DNA of 64,000 bases from Ascarosepion bandense (Eukaryota > Mollusca > Cephalopoda > Sepiida > Sepiidae): the NCBI GenBank assembly GCA_037127315.1, contig JBBBDQ010000421.1, positions 1,537,001 to 1,601,000 on the forward strand. Reading direction: 5' to 3'. The notes under the pieces are model-generated. The model was given only the letters and a program-made list of their open reading frames with translations. It ran no database searches and was not told where the DNA came from. The first letter of the stretch is position 1. Each line of letters starts with the position of its first letter. Made by a program: the position numbers and the translations under genes. Positions 24,235 through 38,413 of the stretch are shown in pieces.

Positions 24235-27200
24235 TCACCCCAAGTAAGGCAATACCACCACTGGTGTGCAGAGGGTTACAGTGAGAGAAAAAGAAAGAAA
24301 AAGAAACAGGGAATAAGTTAGGGAGGATGTTGGAGAAAGGACAAGAGAAAGTTGAGAATCAAAAACATAGAAGATGGCAATTGACGTTGCATTTAAACTT
24401 TTGGAGATGGTAGCTAACAGAGAAGCAAGTATATGGAAGGGAGTTCCACAGGCAAGAAATGCAAGAGAAGAAACTGCTACAGTATATTTATCTGGTTTCA
24501 GTTTAGTTTATTCATTTGTTTCAGAGGTTCTCTTCCTTAAGATTTTGGAGGTTGTTAAGTGTTTTCCTGAGTTTTGTCTATAGTTTTCTTGGTGGGTGAT
24601 CTTGTTAGGGTTGTTAGTGAAGAGCTTCTGGATTGTGATGGTGGAGGAGATGTTAATCATTATCTCTCTAGTTTTATTTTTGCTTAAACTGGATTTTTGG
24701 TGTTTTGGATAGTCATTTCAGTTTTAGTTGAAGGTGTTTCGGTATTTTTGTGTTTCTTCATTTGTGCTTAATACAAAGATTTCTATTAAATTTCTAACTT
24801 TGTTAAATAGCATTGTTAGCTATATGCAATTAAAGGAGAGTATAATTATTTATGCCAGAATCTTTGAGATTAGAACTATCATTATTATATGGTTTATTAT
24901 TCATACCAGCATATTCACAATATTTCAACCGCTACTTGATTTGTTCATCTGGTGTTACTTCATACTCAGTAACTTTCCCAAAATTTTGAACTGTATTCTT
25001 TATTTAATCTAACAAGGTAGATCTCATTTTGCTTTCCAATGCTTAAATGATATTTTATATTAGTCTTCTTCAGTCACTGTCTGTTTTTTCTACTGAATTA
25101 GAATGTGATTTTTCAACACTATCAAACCCAGAGATTGAATTCACAACTGCATACATATTAGAAAAATATACAAATGATAAAATCCTACCTTTCATTGACT
25201 TTAGTAACTACAGCTGGACCATCTTCCTCTGTAAGGGCTCCAATTTTAAAAAGGCAACACAAAAATGCAGCAAATGACATCTCATGACCTTTAGAATGAA
25301 AAAAATCAATTAAAGTAGAATTAGAAATAATTTAGAAGCAACTAAGCATTATAAATAAAAAATAGTAGCAACAAATCAACTGAAAACATTTAATAATATT
25401 CATTTTGTGGAAAAAAAATAACAAAATGACAATTTGGTTTTAAGCTTAGATTTAACAATTTTCAAAAACAAAAGATTTTTTTATATTTTTTAAGAATAAT
25501 ATTTTAATGAAAATTTTTTTCCATAAATTTTTATTAAATTTTTGGTAAATATGGAAAGTCTTTCAACTTGTAATTTTAACTCATATGAATTCAAACTGAA
25601 CCATAATAGAGCCGAAGTGGTAAAATATAACAAGTCTGCATTTGAAGATAATGCTATAACTGAGAAAATAGTAAGATCTTAATTTCAAAAAGTTGCAAAT
25701 GGAGATTTCAGTTTAGAAAGACAGGAGAAAAGTCAATCAAACTCATCAATAATGAAGTGTTGAAGGTCATGATGGAAGATAATCCCAACACTCAGCAAAT
25801 TTCAATGCATTTGTTGGGACCATTTTCAGTCAGTTAAGTGCCATACGTGATACACGCTTGGGCGATCATGTCTCAAAAGAGACATGACTGACTGGGCAGA
25901 AGATTATCCCACAGTAGGTTGCCATTGCTTTCTGCGGTAGGTTGCCGACCAAGGCTATAGAACCCAATCTGTCCTGCTATTTAACCCATAACTGGAAGGA
26001 AGAGATGGATTAATACCTTTCTCAAGGGTATTTGCGCGTAAGTGAATACAATGGATTCAACTGGAATTCGAACTTGGCTACCCAGCTTCTCGTTCCAAGC
26101 CGATATCCACTGTACCACAACGCACATCATCACTCAAAAACAAAAGTTAAAAAAAAGACAAAAATTATTAATACATTCCACTTGAATATTGAACAAAAAT
26201 ATCAAAGACATATAGCGGCCTGCATTAATTATGTTTATTAGGATGAAGGTGATTCAATGTGTTATCACTTATGAAAAATGAATTTTCTACAACAAATTCT
26301 GCACAATATCTAATTGTGGATGAAAACTGAAATATCAACCCAAATTGTGCTCTCACTCCTGAAAATTCAAACAAGTAGCAGAAATGGAATTGTAAAATAC
26401 ATGAAAGTGTTCTTGAATGTATTTAAACAATCAAGTTTGAAAAAGAGCAATCAAATCTCAAACATCATTCAGTTTGGTGAATAAAAAAGGTGTGCTCCTT
26501 TTACAAAAATTACATTAATAAAACTAAATTGGTTGATTGATTATTAGTTTTACTAGCATATCAACCCCTGTGGGTCATTTAATATTGACACTGGATTTTT
26601 ATTCAGGTATGTTTGGTAACGTAAGTTGCAAAACTATTTTCTATAGATGTTGAAAGTATTTTGTTTTCTTCAGATATCCTATTATTTGGGCAAGAGGAAC
26701 ATTTTTGAAGAACATGTTAAGAGTGTGTGCTTGGTAATAGTTGCTACATTTTTTTTCTTGCATCTATCAAGATATGCTTGATGGTGAGAAATTGGTTCCA
26801 GTGAGTATACCAACATGTAGTTTCTGCATTGTGTGTGTGTGTATGTGTGTGTGTGTGTGTGTTTGTGTGCCCAATTCTTTTTCTGTTATACATAATGTCT
26901 ACAGTCAGCCACTGGCTCTATATTCTTTCTTATTGTCGGTTGACATTCATATAGTTTATTGTTTGGGAACATGTCCCAAGTTGCCTGCCATATTCTTTTG
27001 ATGTGTTGTGTAATTTTGTTTTTATAATCTGTATATGAGTTTGATGTTGATTAGTTTCATTTTTGTTGACTTTTTTGCCAGTGTATCAACTTCATGATTT
27101 CTCTTGATGCCTGTATGGTTAGGAATCCAAGCTAATATTATTATGTCCTTTATTAACTGTTGACAGGTTTCTAGAATTTTTTTGAAGATACGGATAATTT

Positions 27201-30200
27201 GTGTTCTTTTCTTTAATTACTGTTAAACTAAATAGGGAGCCTGAGAGACTTCCTACATTATAAACTTCCTATCTTTTGAATCCTTTTATCATTTTAAGTG
27301 CCATTTTCATGGTTTGTAGTTAAGCTCTATAGATGGATGCATTATTTGGTAGCCTCATTTGTTTATGAATTTGTCTGTTTGTGGCTGCAGCACCTATTCT
27401 ATCTAGGATTTTTGATCCATCTGTGTAAAAAGGTTTATAGTCACAATATTTGTGCATAAGTGAATACAATGGATTCAACTGGAATTCGAACTCGGCTCCC
27501 TGGTTTCTCGTTCCGAGCTGATATCCACTGTACCACAACACACATCCTCCTAGACAGAATTATTGTTCTTAAATTCATCCAGTGTACACAGTGAAAGTTC
27601 AGTGCTTCTCACCACACCTCTGGAGGAATTTTAAAATTGGTGTGGGTAGACCCTTATCTTTATATCATGAAATTTGGTCAACTTTAGTAGAGTTTCTGCA
27701 TCATGTTTTCAAGTATCTAGTTTTTGTCTTTTTACTGTCTTTGGAGTTATCCAAGATGTTAACATTTTTTCAATTACAAAAGGTGACAATTTTGTTATTA
27801 GTTTCTGTTGTGGATTCTGGTTGAGAAACCACAAAATAATAAATAATAAAAGCAGATATGGAGACAGAAAATGTAAGTTATATTGAACAAAAATATACAA
27901 ACTGGAACACGGGTTAGTCAATTCAGGAATACTATTAGTAGAAATCAATATATACAGTCTTGCAATGAAATAGTATGTCTGGGTAATGAGTCTATATCCA
28001 GAACAACTCCAACTTACTATGCACCAACTAACTGACCAACTAAGCGACTGTACAACTACTCTTTAAACTACTACTACTACTGCCGTTCTCTGTATAGGCA
28101 GGATTATATGTACACATCAGGCGAGTCCATTCTTATGTCCAAAAAGGGGTGATCCCCAACAGTTTCTCTTTTATTGGTTCTGTTTCAATGAGTTTTAAAT
28201 TTTTTTTCTTTGACTGATTTTCTTTTCCTATATCAATGTGTAATCTCTTGGTTTGTTTTGTGCTCATATTTTATGTATTTTTATTGTTATTATCAGCCAT
28301 GCTCCCCAACCACCTCAGATCCCAATTGGAGGGAGGGGTGTTGATGAGGGAGGAAATCCCATTTGCCTCATTCCTCCAGAGCTATATGACTGGCATACTC
28401 AAACAGGGAGAGGGTTCTAAGCACCTGTTATATCCAGGATTGTTCACCCAAGTAAGGGTTCTCCTCAGATGTTGAAACAGTCATGTCAGAATCCTTTGTT
28501 CCCAGTCTTATTAACCCAACAGCCACAACTTCCTAAGTTAATTTAATGTTTGATATGATAAATCTGATGGTATTTTGTTTGTTTTTAGTCTGACATAGGG
28601 CTTGACATGACCAGTGGGTTGATTTAATCAGGCCTCTATAATCACCCACCTGGCTCAAACTGGTCTAAAACATGATGACTAAACTCTACTAAAGATGACC
28701 AAATTTCATGATATAAAGCTAAGGGTCTATCCACACCAATTTTAAAATTCCTCCAGAGGCATGGTAAGAAGCACTGAACTTTATATATATATATGAGTGT
28801 ATATATAGCCCCCCAATTCCTAAAACCCTCAACTGCTAAGATCTTGTTCACAAGCATCACAGGTTATCACCCAGAGCAAATAGGTGGCAGTCAGCATATT
28901 CTGAAGATAAATTGGTTAAGCATGAATAGTTAATTACACTCAGACTGTTAATCTCTCTTCTGTAAATTATTTTTAAAATCAGATTAAAGAAGTCTTTCAT
29001 AATTAGTTCTTTGAATTAATTTGTTTTCCTAAAAAGTGAGTTGATGATATGCTGCCAAGGTGAAATACACATATAACAGACGAAGATATTTTAATTAAAT
29101 ATCTTTTCATTTCTTTACATTAAATTAAATCAGCAATTTTACATTGAGCCACTTGATTTCAAAGATTCAGTTTTAAAACTATAAAATATTTTTCATTATT
29201 TTATTTTAAAATAAGAAAAAGAACAGATCTTAATATTTTAAAGGATTTATTTGTGACTGTTATAATGGAACATCCTATCACCCCCAACAGTTGATTCGCC
29301 AGAGATTCGAAGTATCGAAGTAAGGAAATATGAGACAATTTGACTTCCACTCCCATTCCGTCTTGACTTACCATTTTATGAACTCTGTTACTTGTACTTT
29401 TCCGTACAATAAACTCTGTTATTTGTTTAATCCTTACATGTTGTGTAAATCTTTCCACTTGGAATTTATCTTGTTGTTTCTATCATTCCCACGATATAAC
29501 AGTGACATTTTAAAAATATATATTAAAATAAGACAATAAAAAGCAATACCAACCAGTGCCATAATCAATTCTTGTCGAGTTACCAACACTTTCTATTAAG
29601 TAGACAGACACTTCTGGAATGGCCTTATGGAACTTTTGATCCAAACATTTTTTTAATTCATCTTCAGCATTCTACAATTATCAATAATACAAATTACAGT
29701 CATAAACAATGTCTTTTTTATTAATTGTAATTAAGCAGTAAGAATAGAAAAAATTAAAAATACTGATTTTAATGTAAATTATTAATTTTCATATTAACAA
29801 ACTTAGAAAATGAGTTACATTACATCAATAAAGTTAATGGATTATAATTCTTCAGTTAAACTATAATAACTTTTTTTAGTCAGTAATTCCCCATGCAAAG
29901 CAATAAAGCCACTAAAACACAATGGGTTATAGAGTGTGAAAGAATTAGAAACAGAAACATTAATAATGAACAGGAAGAGGAAAGAATAATAAGGAGAACA
30001 ATAGACGGTGAATGACATTACATTTAAAATTGAAATGAAAATAAATTTTTTAAGGATTAAAGTTGGATGTAAAGTATGAAACCAGAAGGGAATTTCACAA
30101 GTGAGAAGTGCAAGAAAAGAAACTGTTAGCACAGAACTTATGACTACATCTAGCCAGCTCAAATGTAAATTGATAAGATCTTGACATCAGTCTAGTCAGT

Positions 30201-32814
30201 CAGTCAGTCAAGTGTCATACGTGATACATGCTTTGGTGATCATGTCTCAAAAGAGTCTAGTACTATGCTTAAATTCAAAAACTCTAGGTACCATAGCAAA
30301 GAGCTCATTTAAATAATTATCATCAAAGTATTTATAAAAAAAGACACAGAGAGGCAATATTATGGCAGCAGGAAAGGGACTGAAACTGAACTATCAGGTC
30401 ACAATATTCTAATCATGGATGAATATTAAACATATAAACATGTAAGATAGATTCTGAAGAGAAAAATTGTCTAAACACAGTTAACCAACTTTCTGAGCAA
30501 CTGACCTTGCAATGGATTCAATATAATCTTTCCACTTTATGTCAGCTGAAAACATGAGGCCAAGAAGCCACTAGCCACTTTCCTGGACATCAGTCATACT
30601 GATGGAAAGCAATGGGGGGGGGGGGGGTCTATCAGATGATTAATGAAAAGTTTATTTATGCAAGTGCTAAAATTAACAAGCCATTTTTTGCCCCAGTTAA
30701 CAATGGACTTGAGGTCATATTGGACATCAGCTGTCATTTTGACTTTGTTGGACTGATCAGTCTTAGTATTGAGGCAGGAGTAAATGGTTGTCATCAGTCA
30801 AGTTCGTTGGGAAAGTCATTAATAAAAATTAAAAACAGTGTAGGACCAAGAATGAAGCCCTGGAGAACACCCACATTCATATGATAAACTTGACTATGAT
30901 CACTAAAAAACAAAGTAACAGTTATTTTATGTCTTATGCAAAGTATTACACTCACATTCAATTTAATATTTTAGCATTAATAAAAATTTTAGCATTTGAT
31001 AAAATTTTTTTTTTAATATTTTCAAATATTCTAATATCTTCTCAAAGTAGACATATTTGATGAGGAATATGTACAATAAATTGAATCAGATTGTTTTTTG
31101 AAAATTGTTTGACAACCTTCAGTAAATCTTCTCTTTGTAAGAAGGCATGAACTCCAAAACTTCTACCAACACAAAGTACAAAAGTTAAAACTCAAAAAAG
31201 GCAAAATATTGTTGCCAAATTGACAATATAAATTAAGATGGGGAAAAAAATGTCCCTAATTAAAAGAATGTAATGTCTTCAAACTGAAATGAATTGTATT
31301 TCTGTACATTAATTGATTTATTAATTTGTTTTCTATGGCCTATCAACCCTTTGCAGGTTAATTAAAGCCAGAAGATTTTTTGGGATTGGAAGAATTTTGG
31401 GGGAGATAATAATGATTTAGTGATACAAGTCTTACTAATTAACCCATAGCTGTGGACAGAAAAGGTGGATTCATACCTTCCCCAAGGGTATTTGTGCACA
31501 AGTAAAGGTAACAACTCCAACTGGAATTAATAATCCCAAGTTGTTATCTATTACACAACCCACACATCCAAGCTTACAGCATTTGTTATTCCTAAGCAGT
31601 TTTCTGTACATTAAGTCCTGCACACATATACACCAGTTAGGTATTTGCGAATGGAAATATTACCAATCATAAACATTCACTAGTTCCTTCATTATCTATC
31701 TTACAAAACTTTGGTTAGTCACTTGGTTGATGTCTTTCAAATTATTTCTCTAATAGGTTAGGCATTCATTTACTAACCTCAATAGAAGTGCTAACAATAG
31801 AGCATAATGATCAAAATATTGTTAACAACAACTAGTATAATAATCTGTAATGATTCAATACTCTCTCTCATGCAAAACTTCTAAAAACTGAATATTTTCC
31901 GTGGCAGTTGTCTACATAAGAAAATTCATGTTTGGTGCTGAAACATGATCCAACCCACTGTTGAAATAACTGTCTCGGGGCTCCTGCCAGTCAAACAAGC
32001 TTTTGTTGCTCTCTGATATGCTTTGTGGTTTTATGATTTACAATGTAAATGATCATCACATCAAGATAGTGATGTTTTACTTTAAAATGAATATAACATA
32101 CAAAATGACTATGACCTGTCTTTGCCAACCTCATTTATGATTATTACAACACAACACAAATAATGACTGTAATATCAATTACTCTCTTTATTTATCATAC
32201 TCAGTGTGAATATTAATAAGGTTCACTGCAGAGATATGAAAGTGTTTGACATTACTAATAAATATGAATCAGTACAGCAATTTGAATCTTGTAAATGTGG
32301 CTTTTAGTAGTGACTAGCATCATAGCCTGGCGTTGCCCGTGCAACTCAGAACATTTTAGTAGTAGGAAAAGATGCCACTTTTTTTTTTACATATTTTGTT
32401 TTTGTTTGAAAAAACACTTTTTTTTAATATTTCTTTTGTTTCAAAATTACGGGGGAAAATATTCACATTTTTTTGTTGACCAAATGAATTTTTAAAATGT
32501 CGAAATAAAAATTAAATATAAAGTCTCATTTTTTTTTTTAATAAAAAATATTTTAGTCGCATTTGACACGTGTGATTTGATTTCTGTGACATAATTTAAC
32601 AACCATCTTAGATCTTAGCTGTTTGACAGAATAAATGTAAACAATCAGCCGCATTGGCCAAAAAGTGCGAAAGGGAAAATTGCTGAACTTAAAACTCAAA
32701 AAGTAAGTGTCGACCTGGCTTCCCTGTAGATATGTGTCCCTAGAAATTTTGAATGGCATAGCTTAAAGTGTTGGCGTGCATAGGGAACAGTCACACACAG
32801 ACTCACAGATTGCC

Positions 32815-32845
<31 letters not shown>

Positions 32846-35800
32846 TAGATAGATAAATTCTACAAGAGCATGCATATACTACCATTCCAAAATCTGAAAA
32901 ATTTTTAATTCCAAAATATGTCTAATCTCAAGGATTTGAATTAGAGATTTATTGCCAGATTCTTAAATATTACAGATAAAATGTTTCAATTTGCAGATCT
33001 CTAAACTAACAACTGATATGAGTGTACAAGTCATACAAACATAGTTTATTGATTTTCATGGAATTGACAGCAATTTAGTAAATAAGTGGTTATAATGACA
33101 GAACTTTATAAATCAATAAACAGTAAATCATTTTGAATGGAAAAAAATTAAGAAATAAATAGATAAAATTTTTACTTCTTGCAAAATGGAAAACCAAGTT
33201 CGAAAAGCTTTGTTTCCAAATCTCTGCGGTTGTTCAATGGGAGGCGTTTCATTAATCCATCGATCAAGCGTATTCAACAGTTCAATAAGTTTTTTCACAG
33301 TCTGTAATACAAGGTAGAATATCAATGTATAATAACTAAAACTTATAAATCATTTAAATCAATAGTCACCTAACACATTGACTGTAAAAATTAAATTTGC
33401 TAACAAAAGGTTACAAACTTATCTGAAATCACTTAAAACAAAGCAGTAGACATTCTTGAAAAATGTAAATAAGTTATTGTCTATATTCTAATTGTTATGG
33501 GGAAACACACCTATTCCTCAAATAATGAACTCTCCCTCCTGTATTAATAAGAGTTAACAGGAAGTTAAGAGAAGTTCTTAGAAGTTCTTGGGAAGTTCAT
33601 AAGAGTTTGTTAGAGTTCTATTGGAGTTCAGTAGAACTACTAGGCAGTTGATATTAGTCGGCAGTTAGCTGAATACTAAGGAGTCAGCTTTCAGAGGAAG
33701 ATTACCAAGTTCCTACCATTTTGGGTGCGTTAAGTTGATTAGCAACCGACATAGCACAATTATAACCTTCAGTGCGAAAACTACTCTACAACACTAATAT
33801 AACTATATTTTGTTCTTTTCAACTCTTGACAATGTGCAAAACTAATAGAGGAAATTTGAAGTTAAATGCCAGAATTAATTTTAGGCATTTTTTACACTGA
33901 AAAGTCTATTTGTTAGCTTCTCAGAACAAGCAAAACAACAGGGAAGACTTTGTAACAGGTTTCTGTAGCATTCTTAAAATGTTTGAATTTATACACTTTC
34001 ATCTATAAAGCTATTTTTTCTACAAATGATGACAGTCAAAATGTACCTGAAAAAAAAATCTACTTGTATTAAGGAAAGATTTACTAACAACATACAAAAT
34101 TTATACTTGGAAGCATAGTTTCTGTGTATTCTTTATTTAAGAAATTTATTTTTATTCAGAAACATACATCACACAGCTCATCAAATTGACGTTTACATTC
34201 CACAATATTAAAACTATGTCCTAATAGGTTGTACTGTAAGTAATCTAACAAAAGACTGTTTTCTTTCTGTCTAAGAATCTAGATGACTGTAGGTTTTCTA
34301 CAAAATTTCAATTTTTATTTTATGGATGAACATTTTTAATCCATAACATCTTTTGCTGGAAAAGTATTGAATGACAATTTGTGATGATTACAAAAATAAG
34401 GATGAAAAGATATTAAGACTAAAAAAGATCAAATAGGAAAATTAAAAAATAAATGTAAATTGCAAAGAGATCTGTACCTTTATTTTAGGGTTATGTATGT
34501 AGGTATCGACTATTAGATATGTAATATAATAATCTGGCCCAACCCGAGAAGGCTGAGGAAGCGTGGGTGTTTCCGGTCATTGAAAGGAACGGATGTTTGT
34601 TTGACCCTATTTCTGACAGATGCGGAAATAACTCTGAGAAATTACGTAGGCGTCGAGTAGGCGTCGCGAATCGAGGCAAAACTTGGAAGATATATAAAGA
34701 CTGCGAATCAGTTTTGACAGTCTCCAGAAGTAGACAAGAAGTCTGGTCGGCAGTAGAGAAGCAGTTCACAGCTGCCCCCAATAGCATACATGCTATTGGG
34801 GGGTACGCATTCGTCATTCGTCCATTCGTCAACGTCGACCCTTAGAAGCATTCGTCAACCCATTAGAAAAGCGCTCCCTCAACTCTCTGTCTACTAGGCG
34901 ACACGGTCCATCGTTCATCAATAAAAATATAAGTCATATATTTTTATATACACCCGTGTTTGTTATTGAGTATATAACAAATGTCATTTGGTGCTAGTGA
35001 CCTGCTGTTTTGAAAACAACAAAACAGATTGATACGAGGGTTTACCACAACAACAATTGAAAATTCCGGACTTAAAACTACCGGAAAGAAGACGAGACTA
35101 GTAAACAACAGGACGACAAGCGAGGAAGGAAGAAAAAGGAAAAAAAAAGAAGACGAAAATATAGCAGCCGTATGACTGGACATCGCAAGGTAAAGTGTCA
35201 CTTTGATTTAATAGTGTGTGTGTTCTCTGCTCGTGTTATAGTAGGTTTCGTTAAAAAAGAAAAAAGAAAGAAAAAAATGGGACAGCATACTGTTGCCGAT
35301 CTGACCGTAGAAATGAGAAATATGGATTGTTCGATAGAACGGACGGGGGGGGGGGGGTGTTAATATTGACAGTGGGGTGTTAAAATGAGGAAGAAAGTGT
35401 TAAAAGTTGACAAGAAGGTGAAAAAGTTGGAGGAGAGGAGTGTTAAAATTAAAGGGTATTGAAGTTGACGAGAGGGAGAGGGTTGAGATGTTTGCCTGTC
35501 TGTGGGTGCAGGGCGTCCGAGTTGATGATTTATTTTTTTTTGTTAATGTTTTACCATATATGTGAAGTGAGTTTAGCAATGGTTTTCTTGGGTTTGTGCA
35601 AGAAAATAGTTAATATTTCGTAGAATAAATATTTAATGAAATAATGTTGGGTTGTGTCTTAATTTTACTTAAAAAGCGGCATGAACTTTCCAGACAACCC
35701 GATAGAAATATTGACGAACAACTATTCTCAATGTGATTATGAAGGTCAGTTGTATGGTTGAAATAGTTGCGTTTTCTGATCAGTACTCGAGCCGAATTAA

Positions 35801-38382
35801 AAAAGAAAAAAAAAAACAATCGATGTTCTACGTACACAAACTTTCCCCAATTGGAGTATTAGCGTAAAATGGCCCTCTCCATTTTCTCCATTTGGCCTTG
35901 TATTGCATGAACTAAATCAAAATTGGTAAACATTGACAAATTATAAATGTAGCTGAATGCTACCACAATAGGAAAATCAGAGAAACGAAAGGGTTCTTTA
36001 ATTTTGATCTCGTCAACAGAATTTGTTCGTAAACGTTAATTTGTAATCTTTACACAGATATTGTCAAAATTTAAAAATGTTTGTGTTTTGCGTGACATTT
36101 CTACAGCATAGAAATGATTTAAATGTTATCGAGAGTTTTAAAGTGTAATTTTAATTATGCAGTTAACAACAGCCAACAAAATCACCAATTATAAATATAT
36201 CTCAACATCGTTGCTTGAAAACAACTGCATTGTTTGGTTATTTCGTTGCGAATACACCGATTATATATATTCTTAAAACATTCACCCGCGTCTCAGTGTT
36301 TCGCGATATGAGTCAGATATTGAAAAGATATTTCGTATCAATATGGTGGAATCGGATTATTGGGGAGATTTGGGAAAATTAAATTAAATTAAATGAAGTG
36401 GGTTGTGCAGTGTTAGGTTTTTTTTTTTTGGATTTCTTTTCGATGACTGTACACTACAAAAATGATTTACATTTCTATGTTTGTGAGAGATGCTTTTGTG
36501 CAGGTTCCCATCAATTTAACATCCTCTGTGAATTTTCATTTATGTGACTTGTGAAATATCTTTTGAAGATATATTAATTTCTGAAAACTAGTAAATATGG
36601 AGAGATTTAGTGAAGGGTATGAGGAACTCCCGAAGAAGTTGACGATAGGAGTTATTGCTGGCGTGGTCAGCGTAATAATAATCCTGGGAATAGTAGCCAG
36701 GAAGCGGATTTCTAAGTGTAAAAGAAGCAACAGTACTTCGGAAAAGGAAATGTTGTGAATAGTACTCCGGGGTCAACGAGAGTTCAAACTCAAATGTCTC
36801 TACGTTAAACAGAGAGATGTCGACAAATCAGATATGCTTGGTTTCGAATCCAGAGGAAGTAGTTCAGGGAATGGAAAGCATTGTACAAACTAGGGAACTA
36901 CGAGTCACGGGTCCATTTTTTTAAATTTTTTTTTTTTAGACTAAATTAATATCCTCCACAGGTAAATTGCATGCGGATTAAAGTTGGAATCAGGGTAATT
37001 TTCTTAAATTTCTATTGAACATTTCTCGGTCAGACTATGAATGATATGTACGGCAAATAATGACCATTTTTTTCTGTGTTCAAACATAGTATGTTTGAAA
37101 TTAAATTAAATTAAATGAGGTTACGTGGTAACAATAAACTCGAGCAGAAGCACGCATGGTGTTGGTCAAAGGTCATTTACTCGATGTTAGTTTTGAAACT
37201 AGAGCGCGGTTACCGCTTAATAATCATGTGATTATGCATCGAAGAGTCTACGCTTATGGACAGACGCGAGAAAGAAAATGAACATTTTTAAGAACTTTGC
37301 CCAATTCTGTGAAAATGGATATTAAAAAAAAAAAATAAAAATAAAGGGACAATGAAACATCGAGCTGGTAGAACAATTTTCAAGATGGACATGAACAGTG
37401 TTGGGTTGCCGATGTAGGCTCCCCTATATATTTTTTTTTGTTGTTTTTTTTTGTTTCAGCATGCACATGTTTTGTTGTTTTGGCATGCACATGTTTATAC
37501 AATTGTAGGGCTTGTGTGGCATGGGGAGGAGAGTGAGGATGTTGCGCTTAAAATGTTCTTAGGCGAACATTTTGGAAAATGGGTGGGCGAGGAATGTAAT
37601 ATAATAATCTGGCCCAACCCGAGAAGGCTGAGGAAGCGTGGGTGTTTCCGGTCATTGAAAGGAACGGATGTTTGTTTGACCCTATTTCCAACAGATGCGG
37701 AAATAACTCTGAGAAATTACGTAGGCGTCGAGTAGGCGTCGCGAATCGAGGCAAAACTTGGAAGATATATAAAGACTGCGAATCAGTTTTGACAGTCTCC
37801 AGAAGTAGACAAGAAGTCTGGTCGGCAGTAGAGAAGCAGTTCACAGCTGCCCCCAATAGCATACATGCTATTGGGGGGTACGCATTCGTCATTCGTCCAT
37901 TCGTCAACGTCGACCCTTAGAAGCATTCGTCAACCCATTAGAAAAGCGCTCCCTCAACTCTCTGTCTACTAGGCGACACGGTCCATCGTTCATCAATAAA
38001 AATATAAGTCATATATTTTTATATACACCCGTGTTTGTTATTGAGTATATAACAGATATACTAGCATCATAGCACGCGTTGCCCATGGAACTCAGAACAT
38101 TATAGTTGTAGAAGATGCCAGTGAGAGGAGTAGATGGAAATTATATATTGAAAGTTGAAAAGGAAAGCTGAGGCTGTTAGTAACCATTTTCAGCATTAAG
38201 AAGGCATTTTTTATTTTTTAAATATTTCTTTTGTTTCAAAATTACTGGGAAAAAAATTCACGTTTTTTTGTTGACCAAATAGATTTTTAAAACATCGGAG
38301 GAAATTTGAAATTGAACCCTTTATTTAAAAGGGTAAACTGGTCTCATCCCACTGCCTATGTCTAGGAATATCTGAACTTGTT

Positions 38383-38413
<31 letters not shown>

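Larger units (their letters stand above)
21083..25188 (-). other. PTPA intron 6
   Basis: Contains an I-clade LINE fragment (21880-22715), the ACTAGCAGT repeat (22718-23146), a CR1-like fragment (23165-24003), (TA)n at 24184-24230 and a second CR1-like fragment (24232-24490). 21083-21880 and 24500-25188 show nothing recognisable. Confidence 0.75.
25289..29553 (-). other. PTPA intron 5
   Basis: Contains SINE-A copies, an I-clade LINE fragment with RNase H, an inverted repeat pair (27590-27705 / 28655-28787), and two solo LTRs (27806-28161 and 29258-29501). 25300-25820, 28200-28640 and 28870-29250 show nothing I can name. Confidence 0.75.
29672..33175 (-). other. PTPA intron 4
   Basis: Contains CR1-like fragments (29880-30160, 30490-30885), a SINE-A tail fragment, a degenerate composite SINE (31313-31605) and a member of the ACTAGCATC repeat family (32310-32841). 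31606-32300 and 32850-33175 show nothing else. Confidence 0.75.
34520..38054 (+). mobile_element. Non-autonomous LTR retrotransposon, complete, 3535 bp, TSD gata
   Basis: LTRs of 460 bp each (34520-34979 and 37595-38054) differ at only two adjacent positions (tttctgac / tttccaac), so the insertion is recent. Flanked by gata at 34516-34519 and 38055-38058. A primer-binding-like ttggtgctagtgacctg follows the left LTR, and a purine-rich tract (gggtgggcgagga) precedes the right one. The 2615-bp interior encodes no gag, protease, reverse transcriptase or integrase that I can find. It was presumably mobilised by a gypsy-type partner. The only notable frame is the small membrane protein at 36597. 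Orientation plus, opposite to PTPA. Confidence 0.9.

Noticed and set aside
29201..29458. 85-codon minus-strand frame
   Set aside because: It spans the solo LTR boundary, so it is accidental.
34491..34845. Open frames of about 92-113 codons on both strands, repeated at 37548-37920
   Set aside because: They lie inside the two LTRs and are duplicated only because the LTRs are; no protein family resemblance.
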